A stretch of 64,000 nt of DNA, taken from NCBI GenBank assembly GCA_949358305.1, contig OX442314.1, forward strand, positions 8,611,060-8,675,059. The letters run 5' to 3'. This document shows, piece by piece, positions 43,536 through 53,654 of the stretch; within the stretch, counting starts at the first letter, position 1; the number at the start of each line of letters is the position of its first letter. Made by a program: the position numbers and the translations under genes. Source of the DNA: Strigamia acuminata (Eukaryota > Arthropoda > Chilopoda > Geophilomorpha > Linotaeniidae). The notes under the pieces are model-generated. The model was not told the origin of the DNA. It was given only the letters and a program-made list of their open reading frames with translations, and ran no database searches.

Positions 43536-43776
43536 CATCCAGACCAGACCAGAAGACGTGTTCCAGAGTCATCTTGACCACGCCGTCCCGATTTCAGTCA
43601 CGATTCGAATTTTGTGTGCCGTGTAACCTGCAAAAGCTAACACGTGTCAAACAAACGCGAAGTTTAATTTTATTTTGTCAAAAGTAAAGTTTAGAAGTGT
43701 TTCTTGTTGAAAAGTGTATTATATTCGTCTTCTTTATAAATTAAAGAATTAAAATCGTCAGATTTTGAATTTTTTT

Positions 43777-45258
43777 ATGGCTCAAAAACCATTGAATATG
43801 ATCGATCCAAAAGGAAATAATAAGCAGACAAACTTAAATTTAAGTTCTGTACCACTTGGCGATCAAACAGAAAAGATTCCCGATCATTTTACTCTGTATT
43901 GTAATCGTCATGGACTGGATAAAACCAAGTTTAAAAATATAATCGAAGCTTCAGACTATGTAAAAGCTAGGAACTGGCGAGATCGTACCCAATCTCAATC
44001 TTCACATCAAGATCCAGTACGGAATCCACAAACATACAGCCGAAACTTAGTGAATCAAGATTCTCATACTATGTTTCAAACATCCAGTAGGGGATCTAAG
44101 TTAGAAAAGTTTAAACCACCTAATTCGGTAGATAAGGGGGAAGAGAATTATAAACCTAATAATTCTCGTCCAGAGAGTTCGTTAACTAACCAGTCGGTTG
44201 TTCAGAACAAATTAAAACTCGTTTACAATCGAGATCAGCTAATTTCAGTTCGATATGCTAATCCAGCTGAAGCACAACGATATGTGGCTAGCCTTAATCT
44301 GTCGATTAACCTACCGCTATCAAAAGAATTGGGAACCGTAAACAAAAGTTTTGGGCCACCAATATCAATGCAAAGGAAAGATATTCGGACTCCAAACAAA
44401 CATTTGCAGTCAAATAACGTACAACAACGTGCCCGATCGCCGATCACAAACTCATGTTTGCGGACGTATGATTTGTCTACCAAGAAGAGTCCCCAGCCAA
44501 GACAATTCTACCTAACGCCCATTTCAAATCGAAAAAAGGTCAAGCAAACTTTTCCCTTGAAAAAGTATTACCAACACGATAATGAGAATGATTTTAAACC
44601 TAAAAAAGAAAGTTTTTTGACTAACCCACGGGAGATCCGGTATCAATTCGAACAGTATTGTAAACAATACCAGTTAAATTCAGCTGAATTTAAAAATATA
44701 AACGAAGCGCAACAATTCGTATTTCGAAATCAATACCGTAACCAACGACTAAAACCCGTCCCAGTCGTCAATCTGACGGAGATACAACAATTTGCGTCTG
44801 GAAAGCAACCCTGCAATATCCAGAATAATTCATCTCAACGAGAGGAATTAAGAACTTCAAAAAAGCGTTTTCGGTCACCAAGTCCAGCTGGTGATGAAGA
44901 AACTTCAAGTACAAACCAACATGTTCAAAAACTGACTGAAAACCCAGGTTTCCAATCATCAGTTCCACGACTTAGAGTCAAATATAGATCCCCTCGTTTG
45001 TTGCGGGATTTCACAATTCCAAATATGGGTCCTTTCCACGTATGGTTTTCCAATGAGGGTCCCATTCATGTATGGTTTTCCAGAGATGACCTAAAACAAA
45101 AAGTTGGGTCGTCACGGTCATTTACACTGCCAAGTCAGTACACTGTATGTAACTGCCCAAAGGAAAAACGTCGAAAGAAATCAGTACAGCAGGCTGAGAG
45201 ATCTCGGAAATTCGCAAATATGCGAGCTCAATATTTAGCAAAGAATCATGTTGATTAA
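43777..45258 (+). CDS. Unknown basic protein of the non-autonomous LTR element (493 aa)
   Basis: The only long ORF of the element. It is rich in Asn, Gln, Ser, Lys and Arg. Two clear copies of a ~30-residue module with pattern F-x2-YC-x4-L-x4-FKNI-x-EA-x3-V occur at about residues 38-66 and 290-325 (HFTLYCNRHGLDKTKFKNI; QFEQYCKQYQLNSAEFKNI). A third, degenerate one (ANPAEAQRYV) lies near 165-175. A short tandem FHVWFSNEGPIHVWFS follows near residue 425, then a strongly basic C-terminus (PKEKRRKKS). No CCHC knuckle, protease or polymerase motif is present. It could be a highly diverged gag, an RNA-binding factor or a captured host gene; I cannot decide. Confidence 0.75.
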   Translation: MAQKPLNMIDPKGNNKQTNLNLSSVPLGDQTEKIPDHFTLYCNRHGLDKTKFKNIIEASDYVKARNWRDRTQSQSSHQDPVRNPQTYSRNLVNQDSHTMFQTSSRGSKLEKFKPPNSVDKGEENYKPNNSRPESSLTNQSVVQNKLKLVYNRDQLISVRYANPAEAQRYVASLNLSINLPLSKELGTVNKSFGPPISMQRKDIRTPNKHLQSNNVQQRARSPITNSCLRTYDLSTKKSPQPRQFYLTPISNRKKVKQTFPLKKYYQHDNENDFKPKKESFLTNPREIRYQFEQYCKQYQLNSAEFKNINEAQQFVFRNQYRNQRLKPVPVVNLTEIQQFASGKQPCNIQNNSSQREELRTSKKRFRSPSPAGDEETSSTNQHVQKLTENPGFQSSVPRLRVKYRSPRLLRDFTIPNMGPFHVWFSNEGPIHVWFSRDDLKQKVGSSRSFTLPSQYTVCNCPKEKRRKKSVQQAERSRKFANMRAQYLAKNHVD

Positions 45259-45840
45259 CATGATATGATACACAAAGATTCCCCGATTATAGTGTAAACA
45301 GAAAATCCTCTTCTAAAAATCATGACCTCTCTTCTAAAGAAAAGGGGGACAAAATATAAAGTTAAAATTAACAATTCTCGAAAAGTAATATTACAGTATT
45401 AAAAGACAACTAGTTTAAATTAAAATTAGTCAATTGTACAAAGAATACCAAGTGACTCCGGTCATGACAATTAAGGGGGACATTTTGATTCTTAAATTGT
45501 CAACTCTTATCATCTAAAAGCTATTTATTGTATATTTATAGCGATACATCTGACTAGGCATATGAAATAAATATTTTGTGATAACACAAATGATGATTTT
45601 ATGTATGACGAAAGTTTCTTCAAAAAGAAGACTTGGAAATAAATTCTGGACTTGAATTTAGGCTATTAGAAAAGATTATTTCGGCAGAAATCCAGAACTT
45701 AGATAATTCAAGTTAGTTTATGTAAACTCAAATTCGAAATTGGAAGTCACGGTATCTCCAAGATACATCAAGTCCGAAAATAGCATTTATGCTAATTAGG
45801 AGAATAACGAAAACTCTATAAAATATTATATAGTTGTGTT

Positions 45841-45854
45841 ATTAAGGGGGATGT
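45841..45854 (+). promoter_or_regulatory. Polypurine tract of the LTR element
   Basis: aaggggga directly precedes the 3' LTR. Similar aagggggac/aagggggaa tracts occur at about 42589, 42961, 44134, 45341 and 45473. Confidence 0.75.
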
Positions 45855-47776
45855 ATGACGGTTTACAATGGCTATAAATGCCTATTTTCTATCAAGAAAG
45901 CGCTGTTGCGCCAATATGATGGTATTTTTACAATATTCTGTGTAAAACTGATAAATGTCTAGAATAAAGTCATTTATGATGTTTCAAATACAAAGATGTT
46001 CGTTTATTAAGAATAAACACTAATTTCCACATGATACTAAAGTATCACGGCATAATTACGAAGATTCGTCTGCTAAAACCCGCATTTGTCAATGCTCCAT
46101 ATTGCCACTAGATGGCGCGATCGCAATTAGCGATAAATTCGAATACGAACTTGAAAACCTCATGATTAAATATAAACGTATATTTAATCAAGTGAATAAA
46201 TTGTGTTAAATATTAATATAAATATATATTAAATATCTGACATTGTTAAATACAATGTAACTTCCATTTCTGCGGGACAGAATGTTTAGCGATCAATCGG
46301 TCAACCGATCAATCTGATTGGTGGAACCCATTTCCGGTCCTGGGTATCCAGTTCCGGTTGTAACAAGGATTAGCATAATTTGCATAAATGCTCCTCCGTA
46401 TCCACTTCCGGTGATACGGGATTGGAGGGATTCGTGGAACCCATGTTCCAATTGGATGACTGGATTAATCCTTAAATCCAGTCAGGTTATATAAACCCAA
46501 ACAATCGGCCATTCCGCAGCTCTGTTTGATTATTTTCTGTTTGGTATTGTTACTTAAGAAATATGATTCGTTGTTCACGTAAAAAAACCTTTTGGTTCTT
46601 TGTTGATTTATTCGCAAAGAACCGTTGCATGATTCTACAGAATCATGCCACCGCCGGCAATTGAAGTCGAAGTGCTGGGATCATTATGTTGCATAAATGT
46701 TACAGTTTACGGTTGCGACGCCGAAGGAGAACCCGCCGTTGTGCAATTCAGTATCCTCCGGACAGGACCAAGTTGTCTTTTTCGGTATGAACGTATTCCG
46801 TTACCACGAGTAGCATCGGTATTGTTGAGAATCGGTTCCTTCACCTGATGGTGCCAAAGCAGTCTGTTTTACAGTAACCACGAGTAGCACCAAGTGTTTG
46901 GCAAGCTGATTCTCATGGTATTCGATGCCAAAGCAGTCGGTCTATTATTAGTACCGCGAGAGATAAAACTGCTGTGCGGAGCCGCGAGCTATCGACCCCT
47001 GTGTACGTGGTACCGTCAACCACTCGATGGACGACCGTGCTGCGACGCCAGGGACGCTTGATACCGTTCTGCATGGCAAGGCGTATATTCTTTCGACGGC
47101 AATTGTGTGTTGCGACGGGAAGCCTAATCTTCATTTTATTTATAACAGCTAAATATTAACTTGGCGACAAGTTGATTAACCAAGTCAGAAGACTTAATTA
47201 CGATCACGATTACATCAAAGACGCAAATGTAACTGATAAGTTGATGACAACTTATCCACAAAAATATCTAAATAAGAATTCACAACGATATGAATTAAAT
47301 ATAATTCATAAGCGGAATATTGATAAGTAAATGAATACATTTACTTACACCAATATCCTCCCAAAGTTGTGGCGGTGCAGACAAAGTCAACCGCAATGCT
47401 CAGATCATTCGATTTATCGACGTGCGATAATTTACACAGCGAACCAAGGAAACCAGCGAAGCCATATCGGACTCCAGGACACAGCCATCCGGCTTAGATG
47501 ACATCTGTAAACCAGGTCGAGCGATGGGGAAACCGCTCCCTTATCCCAGACACGTAATGATATTATTTTAGGACCAATTGGCCTATGCTTTGTATAGTTT
47601 AATAGTCAGTTAACTTGCCAAATGTTGGCATTAGTCTTATGTATAATTTAGCTCACTGCATATTGTTTGCCAACAATAAATTGTCTTGTATTTATCTCGT
47701 ATTGTATTCACTGTTATTTATCGCGATCTCTTCCCGGTACCATTGTTAAATGGGAGTTGTGGTCGTCACCGTCACA
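45855..47776 (+). repeat. 3' LTR, 1,922 bp
   Basis: Matches 38331-40252 base for base wherever I compared it. Its right end (cgtcaccgtcaca) is followed by the ccatt target duplication and then finger-coding sequence. Confidence 0.93.
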
Positions 47777-48277
47777 CCATTCAAGTGTCATTTATGTGCT
47801 TATTCCTGCAATCAAAGTGGCCATTTAAAATCACATTTATTAACCCATAGTGGCGAAAAACCATTCAAGTGTCATTTGTGTGCTTACTCCTGTATTGGAA
47901 GTGGGAATTTAAAAAGACATGCGACAACCCATACTGGGGAAAAACCATTCAAGTGTCATTTCTGCACTTTTTCTTGCCGTCAAAGTGGTAATTTAAAATT
48001 ACATTTATTAACCCATACTGGGGAAAAACTATTCAAGTGTCATTTGTGTGCTCATTCCTGTATTGGAAGTGGGAATTTAAAAAGACATGTAGCAACCCAT
48101 ACTGGGGAAAAACCATTGAAGTGTCATTTGTGTGCTTACTCTTGTATTGGAAGTGGGAATTTAAAAAGACATATTGTAACCCATACAGGAGGAAAAGCAT
48201 TCAAATGCCAGTCTTGCGCTTATTCCTGTACGAGAAAATATGCTTTAAAAAAACATTTAACAAAGCATACAAATTGA

Positions 48278-48760
48278 ATAATTCTCGCACCATGATCATA
48301 ATTCTTTCACCAAGATCTCTGCTTATTTCTGCATTTAAAGTTAATATTTAAATTTGTTTCAATCTATTTTGCCTCAAAACAAAACCCAATGTGATTGCAT
48401 ATTTTTTCACTAACTTGTAAGTTGTCTTGCTAACTCTCAATGTTTTTGGAATTTAGACTTTGTTATTCTTTTTTTATTTTATTTTTCGATTAGTACATGG
48501 ATGTTTCGTTGATATTTAATTAGATTTTGGAAATTTTGCTTGTGTTCATTTGTAATTACACTTTGAGATTATCAGTAGTTATTTAATAATTTAAATTAAA
48601 TTTTGTTAACATTTATAATGACATTTTGTTTGATAAATAAAAGCCGTGTTTTATTGAAACAAACTTTTCATTCATTTTTTTTTTTAATTTAACTGCTTTT
48701 TACATCGTGGAAGTATAAAACATTAATCAGATAATGTCGCGCTCTGGTTCTCTATAGTGT
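48278..48760 (+). repeat. Zinc-finger unit 3' flank, copy B
   Basis: Shares the 'attctcgcaccatgatcata', 'gataaataaaagccgtgttt' and 'actgctttttac..aagtataaaacattaatcag' blocks with copies A and D. aataaa near 48637 is a likely poly(A) signal. The sequence from about 48760 to 48990 holds no recognised gene. Confidence 0.8.
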
Positions 48761-48994
48761 AACTTTGAACCGTTTTCTTCTCGTGGTAATGAGATTCGCT
48801 TACCTAACTGACGTGTTACTTCTTGTTTAAAGCTTTATTTAACCCGAAGGTACAAATGGAATGGTTAGTAATTAATTTGTATGTATACGTGGATGAAGTC
48901 GTCGTTGTGCTTGGCGTGGTCCAAAATGGCCTCTCGTCCTGGTGGCGTGGCGTCGTCTTGTAATTTTGTAATTGTAATTTTCTATTCAAAAATT

Positions 48995-49470
48995 GTAATT
49001 TTCTGCCTCAAAATTTCATTTTCTGCCTCAAAATTTCATTTTCTGCCTAAAAATTTCATTTTTTGCCTAAAAATTTCATTTTTTGCCTAAAAATTTTATT
49101 TTTTGCCTAAAAATTTCATTTTTTGCCTAAAAATTTCATTTTTTGCCTAAAAATTTCATTTTTTGCCTAAAAATTTCATTTTTTGCCTAAAAATTTCATT
49201 TTTTGCCTAAAAATTTCATTTTTTGCCTAAAAATTTCATTTTTTGCCTAAAAATTTCATTTTTTGCCTAAAAATTTCATTTTTTGCCTAAAAATTTCATT
49301 TTTTGCCTAAAAATTTCATTTTTTGCCTAAAAATTTCATTTTTTGCCTAAAAATTTCATTTTTTGCCTAAAAATTTCATTTTTTGCCTAAAAATTTCATT
49401 TTTTGCCTAAAAATTTCATTTTTTGCCTAAAAATTTCATTTTTTGCCTAAAAATTTCATTTTTTGGCTAA
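48995..49470. repeat. 20-bp minisatellite, about 23 copies
   Basis: The unit 'tttcattttttgcctaaaaa' is almost perfectly homogeneous from 49035 to 49460, with slightly different units (ctgcctcaaaa) at the left edge. High homogeneity suggests recent expansion. Confidence 0.95.
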
Positions 49471-49629
49471 AAATTGCCTACGAATTAAAAATACATACTT
49501 TTTATTACCTGCGACTTGCTAAACAACCAGTCATTCGTTAACCTCGCTACAATTTCTTACGCAACGTTTAAAATCCGTAACACCGACGGTCGTTACTTAT
49601 TCCCGACGTTACCTTTTAATGGATAAATT

Positions 49630-49919
49630 AGGTCAACAATCTGAGAAAGTTCATTCATTCCCACATACAACAAACCATGTCGACCGATTTAACCGAGGAG
49701 CCAAAGTCACTTGACGAGCTGACCTGGGATTCCATCAAGTCATTCACCGACACCTTACACGGAAAACGTTTTTTATACGGCGCCCTCACAACCGAATGCG
49801 GTTCAAAAATGCTCCTTTTCACAACTCTCGACAACCTACGTCACTTAAGCAAAGCCAAAAGTATTGTCGGAGGCAGCACATCACGAACAGTGCCGCCATT
49901 ATTCGCCCTAAACAAGTAG
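49630..49919 (+). pseudogene. MULE transposase N-terminal shard joined to the zinc-finger leader
   Basis: The ORF 49677-49919 (80 aa) resembles the N-terminal approach to the MULE core: GSKMLLFTTLDNLRHLSKAKSI, then a motif where DGTF would be expected but GGSTSRTVPPLF is read, so the first catalytic Asp is lost. It then jumps to 'cgccctaaacaagtagtgcc', the transposase 3' end also seen at 12460. An internal deletion has removed the rest of the transposase. The upstream 'gtcaacaatctgagaaagtt' edge also occurs in reverse at 63705-63735 beside copy D. Confidence 0.65.
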
Positions 49920-50773
49920 TGCCATTTTGTTTCATTTAGTTTGTTTTGATTCACCATTTTAAGTGTATCTAATATTGCTCTTTGTTTTATTTTATTTTTT
50001 TAAAAACAAAATATTTTCGCCGCTACGGCTTGTGATAGGAAAACTTGTGATTGCGGGTTTTAGTGACAGCCGACAGCACGCTATCCCAGGTTTTCCCGTC
50101 ACTGCAAGAGTCACGCCGCATCATTTGCAGCTGAAAATATCGTTTCCCGTTCGTCTTTTTGTCAGATTTGAGGTAGAAAGAATGTGTCCTTACTGAAATT
50201 AATAATTGTAAACATGATTTTAATTTGATTTATTTTTATTAGTTGGCTGATATAACCAGGGATTCCTGGTTAATACTGTCATAAGACGCGCTGAAGGTAA
50301 ACTCGGTCATCCAAGTTGACATGGGATGTTCTTTACATCTGCCCCAATGTTTGTCATTGTTAGGTTGCCTTGATTTCATTTGTTTGTGTTGTGTGTGGTT
50401 GTTTTTGGTTAGGTTAGGTCAGGTTAGGTTAAGACCTAGGTTTAGGTCTAAACCTAACCTAACCTGATCTAACCTAACCGAAAACAACCACACACAACAC
50501 ATACAAATGAAATCAAGGCAACCTAACCTAACCTAACAATGGCATACATTGGGGCAGATGTAAAGAACATCCTTGAAATGTAATAAATTGAACTTAAGAT
50601 TATCTACTAGAATACTCTCAGTCTTATTATTTTTAAAACCTAATGTTTGACTCTTTCTAATTCCAGAATGTTCATTTTCGCCTAACCTAACCTGCTACCA
50701 TCAGTGATATAGTTTGCAAACCGAGCATTTTCTGCACCCAGCACAGAGTCTCGTTATTTTTTTAATAAACAAA
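49920..50773 (+). repeat. Zinc-finger unit leader, copy C
   Basis: Ordered blocks as at 12440-13090, with the MITE inserted two thirds of the way along. A further 'cctaacctaacc' word at 50683-50694 precedes the ORF. Confidence 0.85.
50320..50572. mobile_element. 253-bp palindromic MITE in the copy-C leader
   Basis: Almost the whole element is an inverted repeat: ggatgttctttacatctgcc at the left pairs with the right end, and the centre is built of ggttaggttagg / cctaacctaacc words around taagacctaggtttaggtct. Comparison with the other three leaders (ccaagttgaaatgtaat) shows it as an insertion with a TTGA duplication at 50316-50319 and 50573-50576. Confidence 0.92.
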
Positions 50774-51376
50774 ATGAAGAGGAAAGAACTGCGTTACGAT
50801 TGCAATCTGTGTGATTTTACATGTTCAAGTTATCGAAGTTTGAAGAACCACATGCTTATACATACCGGTGAAAAGCCTTTCAAGTGCCAGGTGTGTTCAA
50901 TGCCTTTTAGAGCTAGAAGCACGTTAGTTGTCCACATGCGAACTCACACGGGAGAAAAACCATTCAAGTGTCATTTATGTGCTTATTCCTGCAATCACAG
51001 TGGTCATTTAAAAAGACATGTAGCAACCCATACTGGGCAAAAAACATTCAGATGTCATTTGTGTGCTTATTCTTGCAATCGAAGTGATCATTTAAAATTA
51101 CATTTATTAACCCATAGTGGAGACAAACCATTCAAGTGTCATTTGTGTGCTTACTCCTGCATCGAAAGTGGGAGTTTAAAAAGACATGTAGCAATCCATA
51201 CTGGGGAAAAACCATTCAAGTGTCATTTATGTGTTTATTCCTGCATCGAAATTGGGAATTTAAAACGACATGTGGCAACCCATACTGGGATAAAACCATT
51301 CAAGTGTCATTTTTGTGCTTATTCCTGTGCGAGAAAAGATGTTTTTAAAATACATTTAACAAAGCATACAAATTGA
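50774..51376 (+). CDS. C2H2 zinc-finger protein, seven fingers (copy C)
   Basis: Starts ATGAAGAGGAAAGAA (MKRKEL) just after aataaacaaa, and ends with the family tail TKHTN. Seven fingers are intact: CNLCDFTCSSYRSLKNH, CQVCSMPFRARSTLVVH, CHLCAYSCNHSGHLKRH, CHLCAYSCNRSDHLKLH, CHLCAYSCIESGSLKRH, CHLCVYSCIEIGNLKRH and CHFCAYSCARKDVFKIH. Linkers are TGEKPF-like (one TGQKTF, one SGDKPF). This is the only copy in the window with a full leader, a standard ATG, no frameshift and no insertion in the ORF. It is a predicted sequence-specific nucleic-acid binder; contact residues vary between fingers. Confidence 0.85.
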   Translation: MKRKELRYDCNLCDFTCSSYRSLKNHMLIHTGEKPFKCQVCSMPFRARSTLVVHMRTHTGEKPFKCHLCAYSCNHSGHLKRHVATHTGQKTFRCHLCAYSCNRSDHLKLHLLTHSGDKPFKCHLCAYSCIESGSLKRHVAIHTGEKPFKCHLCVYSCIEIGNLKRHVATHTGIKPFKCHFCAYSCARKDVFKIHLTKHTN

Positions 51377-51760
51377 ATAATTCTCGCACCATGATCATAA
51401 TTTTTTCACCAAGCGTCTTATCACATCTCTGCTTATTTCTGCATTGAAAGCTAATATTTAAGTTTGTTTCAATCTGTTTTGCCACAAAACAAAACTCAAT
51501 TTGATTGCATATTTTTTCACTAAGTTGTCTTGCTAAATCTCAAAGTTTTTGGAATTTAGTCGAAGTTATTCTTTTTTTATTTTATCTTTTCATTAGTTTA
51601 TAGATGTTTCGTTGATATTTGATTGGATTTTGAAGATTGCTTGTGTTCATTTGTATTTACACTTTCATGTAATGAGAAAAATTAAAGTTTTAGTCTAAAA
51701 TGTGCGTTTTTTTGTTTGCTTCGTGAAGAAAACGATGTGAAATAAGGATTTTCTTTCTTG
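51377..51760 (+). repeat. Copy-C 3' flank, fused to a lectin-gene 3' flank duplicate
   Basis: Family blocks continue to about 51663 ('ttgtatttacacttt') and then switch abruptly to 'catgtaatgagaaaaattaa', which is the 3' flank of the fucolectin gene (15945-16010). The junction marks a rearrangement. Confidence 0.8.
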
Positions 51761-51783
51761 TTATTCTTAAAAATCGAATTTAT

Positions 51784-51785
<2 letters not shown>

Positions 51786-51832
<47 letters not shown>
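51786..51832. repeat. (TA)n microsatellite
   Basis: About 23 TA dinucleotides with one interruption. Confidence 0.95.
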
Positions 51833-52642
51833 TGCACGAAAACTGGATCAAAAATTGCACGCAAATAAATTTAAAGGTTCATTACTTTCCATTAATGCGA
51901 AAGGAATGTTTAGAGTTAAATCAACCAGTAGTATACGATTTTATTTTTTTTAATTTTTGGAGCAGAAATAGGTGAACTTGGCGCCAAAAAGAAGAAATAT
52001 TTGTGTGCTCAGTGACCTGTACATTCCATTAAAATTTCCACGATATTTTTTACGAAAAATCGTCCAAATCCATTTGTTTTCGGCTGACTTGCTGGCATTC
52101 AAACAAACAGACCAGCTTGCGCCATCTGTGAGCAATATTTCATTATTTGATATATATTGTTGTGATCTCAAATGTCACCTTTGCAAATGAGATGGCAACG
52201 GTTGCCACGACGGGTCTTATCAAACACTTTGAATATTCTTCTAATATTGAAACAATTAATTCTAACGCTAAATGAGGAGAAATATTAATTGTTAATTAAT
52301 ATTCCTTCTCAAGACTAAAACTTGGCTAATAAAATCTAACTTATTAATAAAATACACTGGTTTGCGTAAGATGAATATTTTTATTTATTCTGGGAAATCT
52401 GGGTTAATAATACAAATTATGCTGTTAAATTAAACAATACTACTTTAAATAATCGAAATAATGTTAGTAAATGGAAATGATAATAGAAACAATACAATCC
52501 CGCGACGTGGCTGGCTTGGCAACGTTGTGACTTCGTCTGTTTCTCCTCGAGTCGCAAATGGCGACAAAGAACACTCGCAAAGGCGAGAATAGTGCCGGAA
52601 TATCCGGAAAGGACGTGCTTTCGCACTATTCAACACTACTCA
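51833..52642. other. No gene recognised
   Basis: Mixed AT-rich sequence. A short match to 16018-16035 (gagcaatat..cattatttgatat) occurs at 52132. Nothing else can be assigned. Confidence 0.4.
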
Positions 52643-52808
52643 CTACTCTGCAAACTCCTCCTCGACGGTCAGTGGTTTGGGTAATTTCTCGGGCTTGAGA
52701 AATTTCGTGGCGGCTGGTCGTCGTGGTTCGTCTCGGGCGGCGTCTCGCAATTCGGGTCCCGTAATGGCACCGTAAGCTGCGGCGATGTCGTCCGTCTCGC
52801 GTACGTCT
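52643..52808 (-). CDS. C-terminal exon or fragment of an unidentified protein
   Basis: The minus-strand frame ends at TAG (52643-52645). The ~55 residues read like real coding sequence: DDIAAAYGAITGPELRDAARDE, then PATKFLKPEKLPKPLTVEEEFAE-type acidic/Pro-rich tail. GC content is markedly higher than in the flanks. The frame opens at a TGA near 52812 without an ATG, so it would need an upstream exon. I do not recognise the family, and it may be a stranded exon. Confidence 0.35.
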
Positions 52809-52889
52809 CACACAGTAGATTCGACTCAAAGTTCCCGTGAAACACGGTCTACTAAGAGCCAAAACTCTTCTTGATTCAACGCTCAAGGT

Positions 52890-53654
52890 GGCGCCCGCTT
52901 GTTGAGTACAAGGCTAAAACTTCCAAATGGTTACAACCAATTTGGCCCCAAAACTCTCCAAAATTCCCAACTCAAACTAGCTGTTTGAGCAAGAATAAAT
53001 CTAGCTGACAAATCCTGTACAGCAAGACAAATATCTAGCTAATGAATCCCAATTAGCAAGATAATAAGATCCTGTATTGTTGGTTAACAACACAAGAAAT
53101 GAATCCAAATACTTGGTATAAAATCACAATCATATTCTTACTAGGTTTTTGGTTGAACACTGGAGCAAAATATGACATGACTGGTTTATACTGGGAAGAG
53201 ACTTGAACTGAAGTTGTGGGAGCAATTTCTCCCAGAACTCCTAGGTGAATTGCACCACAACTCCTTATACGAATCCTTATTGCACCACTTCTCCCTATGC
53301 ATGGACAGGATGCACATCCTGTGCAGCATCCAGGGCTGGATGCCCAGGTAATCTTTGCAGCCGTTGCTTGATTACCCAATATGGTGCAATATTATGTGGC
53401 AATGAACATCATTAAATAAATAAAGAGATGGTTTTATAGGGAAAAAACAACTTTCAAACATTTATTCTTTAAAATACAATACTGATAAGGTAGGTTGAAA
53501 AACGTGATGATTGCTCTCATAATTTCGCAATTTGCTTTTGTCCAATAAATATCTTGTAGTATAAAATATGAGAATAAAATAAACACACTTAAAACATAAA
53601 ACATGATAAATGTCTTTTCCCCTTCTCCTAATCCTTTCAGTGACCATCCAGGCC
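52890..53654. other. No gene recognised
   Basis: Contains repeated words 'aatctagctgacaaatcc' and 'atatctagctaatgaatccc' (52996-53060) and a stretch with tgcaccac.. repeats at 53240-53300. Minus-strand ORFs here show no family signature. Confidence 0.4.

Larger units (their letters stand above)
38331..47776 (+). mobile_element. Non-autonomous LTR retroelement with giant LTRs (9.4 kb)
   Basis: Direct repeats 38331-40252 and 45855-47776 are each 1,922 bp with a constant offset of 7,524, so no indel separates them. The shadow ORFs inside the two copies are identical, so insertion is very recent. The target duplication is CCATT. LTR ends are inversely related (tgacggt / accgtca). A tRNA-Gln primer-binding site follows the left LTR and a purine tract precedes the right one. 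The 5.6 kb interior encodes no gag, protease, RT or integrase, only one unknown ORF (43777-45258). It must be mobilised in trans, like LARD or other large non-autonomous elements. Confidence 0.93.
38140..48277 (+). pseudogene. C2H2 zinc-finger gene copy B, split by an LTR element
   Basis: The 5' part 38140-38330 starts ATGAAGAGAAAACAA and encodes fingers 1-2 (CNLCDSTCSRYSSLKNH, CQVCSMPFIAKSTLVVH). The 3' part 47777-48277 resumes in frame with six further fingers, ending CQSCAYSCTRKYALKKH and a TNstop tail as in the other copies. The 9.4 kb LTR element sits in the TGEKPF linker before finger 3. Apart from the two insertions in this unit I see no other lesion, so the gene was an eight-finger member until recently. 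The 3' part alone cannot start properly from its own reading frame. Confidence 0.85.

Noticed and set aside
48995-49470. Tandem array considered as an origin or centromere satellite
   Set aside because: Only ~0.5 kb of a 20-bp unit in ordinary sequence; a simple minisatellite explains it.
53053-53379. 108-aa Cys-rich minus-strand ORF
   Set aside because: Cysteines come from local tgca-rich repeats; no family spacing and no signal peptide.
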